From positions 1 to 11,068 of the forward strand of contig UQQQ01000062.1 of the NCBI GenBank assembly GCA_900543165.1: a DNA stretch of 11,068 bases, written 5' to 3'. Source of the stretch: an uncultured Dialister sp. (GTDB lineage Bacteria > Bacillota > Negativicutes > Veillonellales > Dialisteraceae). Shown one piece after another: positions 10,810-11,068 of this stretch. Positions within the stretch are counted from its first letter, which is position 1. Every line of letters begins with the position of its first letter. Below the pieces are notes generated by a model. It was given only the letters and a program-made list of their open reading frames with translations, was not told where the DNA came from and did not search any database. A program made the position numbers and the translations under genes.

Positions 10810-11068
10810 GATTTTTCGCAGGTTTTTGAGAATCTCGGAAGCAGTGACCGGTGACTAGGAATGAGTGGCTAGGGATTAGGGATTAGACTAGGAGACATCT
10901 GATTCCTGCATCGTCATTTCAGGCGAAGTGAGAAATCTTTGCCAAGAGACTCACTCTTTCCCCATATGTGCCACGCACCTCTCCGCTTTCCTCATCTGTC
11001 TTTCATACCGCCTGTGCCCTATCCGCCCCTACGGGGCACCTTCCCCTCGAGGGGAAGGCTGACGATAC
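10810..11068. other. Gene-free repeat region at the right edge
   Basis: I see no gene. It contains a GTGACCGGTGACTAGG/GGGATTAGG module (10848-10888), a CGTCATTTCAGGCGAAGTGA-GAAATCTTTGCC unit (about 10910-10942) and, at the very end, a CCTTCCCCTCGAGGGGAAGG palindrome followed by CTGACGATAC, the inverse of the unit at 3409-3428. Confidence 0.7.

Noticed and set aside
10984..11068. Possible start of a further gene or RNA at the right edge
   Set aside because: No frame with ribosome site and no tRNA or rRNA pattern; only repeat-like GC hairpins are visible.

Overview
The window reads as a chromosomal segment of a diderm Firmicute of the Negativicutes, most like Dialister or a close relative. The evidence is a set of lipid A genes (lpxC, fabZ, lpxA) sitting beside Firmicute-style genes (a DUF3298/RsiV-like secreted protein, strong AGGAGG ribosome sites), plus intergenic DNA full of short repeats. 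The genus is an inference; no rRNA or tRNA is present to confirm it.

Layout. 1-3358: udp (uridine phosphorylase), a small acidic/lysine-rich hypothetical gene and a CNNM/CBS/CorC membrane protein, all on the minus strand. This block is bounded by inverted copies of an ~80 bp hairpin-containing repeat. 3359-4330: repeat DNA, then a solitary ArsR-family regulator with its own promoter and terminator. 4349-5262: two MITE-like elements and what looks like a complete type I toxin-antitoxin locus. It has a 24-residue hydrophobic peptide gene on the minus strand, a convergent ~85 nt antisense RNA on the plus strand, a shared bidirectional terminator, and a 23 nt near-identical direct repeat that lets the RNA cover the toxin start codon. 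5281-6450: a dNTP triphosphohydrolase (dgt family). 6943-7650: a secreted DUF3298 protein on the plus strand. 7903-10809: lpxC, fabZ, lpxA transcribed leftward from a good promoter at about 10781-10809. 10848-11068: repeats only.

How the genes work together. LpxA makes UDP-3-O-acyl-GlcNAc, LpxC deacetylates it (the committed step of lipid A synthesis), and FabZ dehydrates 3-hydroxyacyl-ACP and so competes with LpxA for the same acyl pool. Their grouping is the classic lipid A cluster, but here the genes are pushed apart by 170 and 402 bp of repeat DNA. The other genes (nucleoside salvage, dNTP hydrolysis, metal regulation, membrane transport) are separate single units.

The most novel item is the 4770-5262 toxin-antitoxin locus, which resembles the par/Fst architecture of Gram-positive plasmids and carries a MITE inserted between toxin gene and terminator. 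The second striking feature is a modular repeat family with at least seven copies in 11 kb, several touching stop codons.
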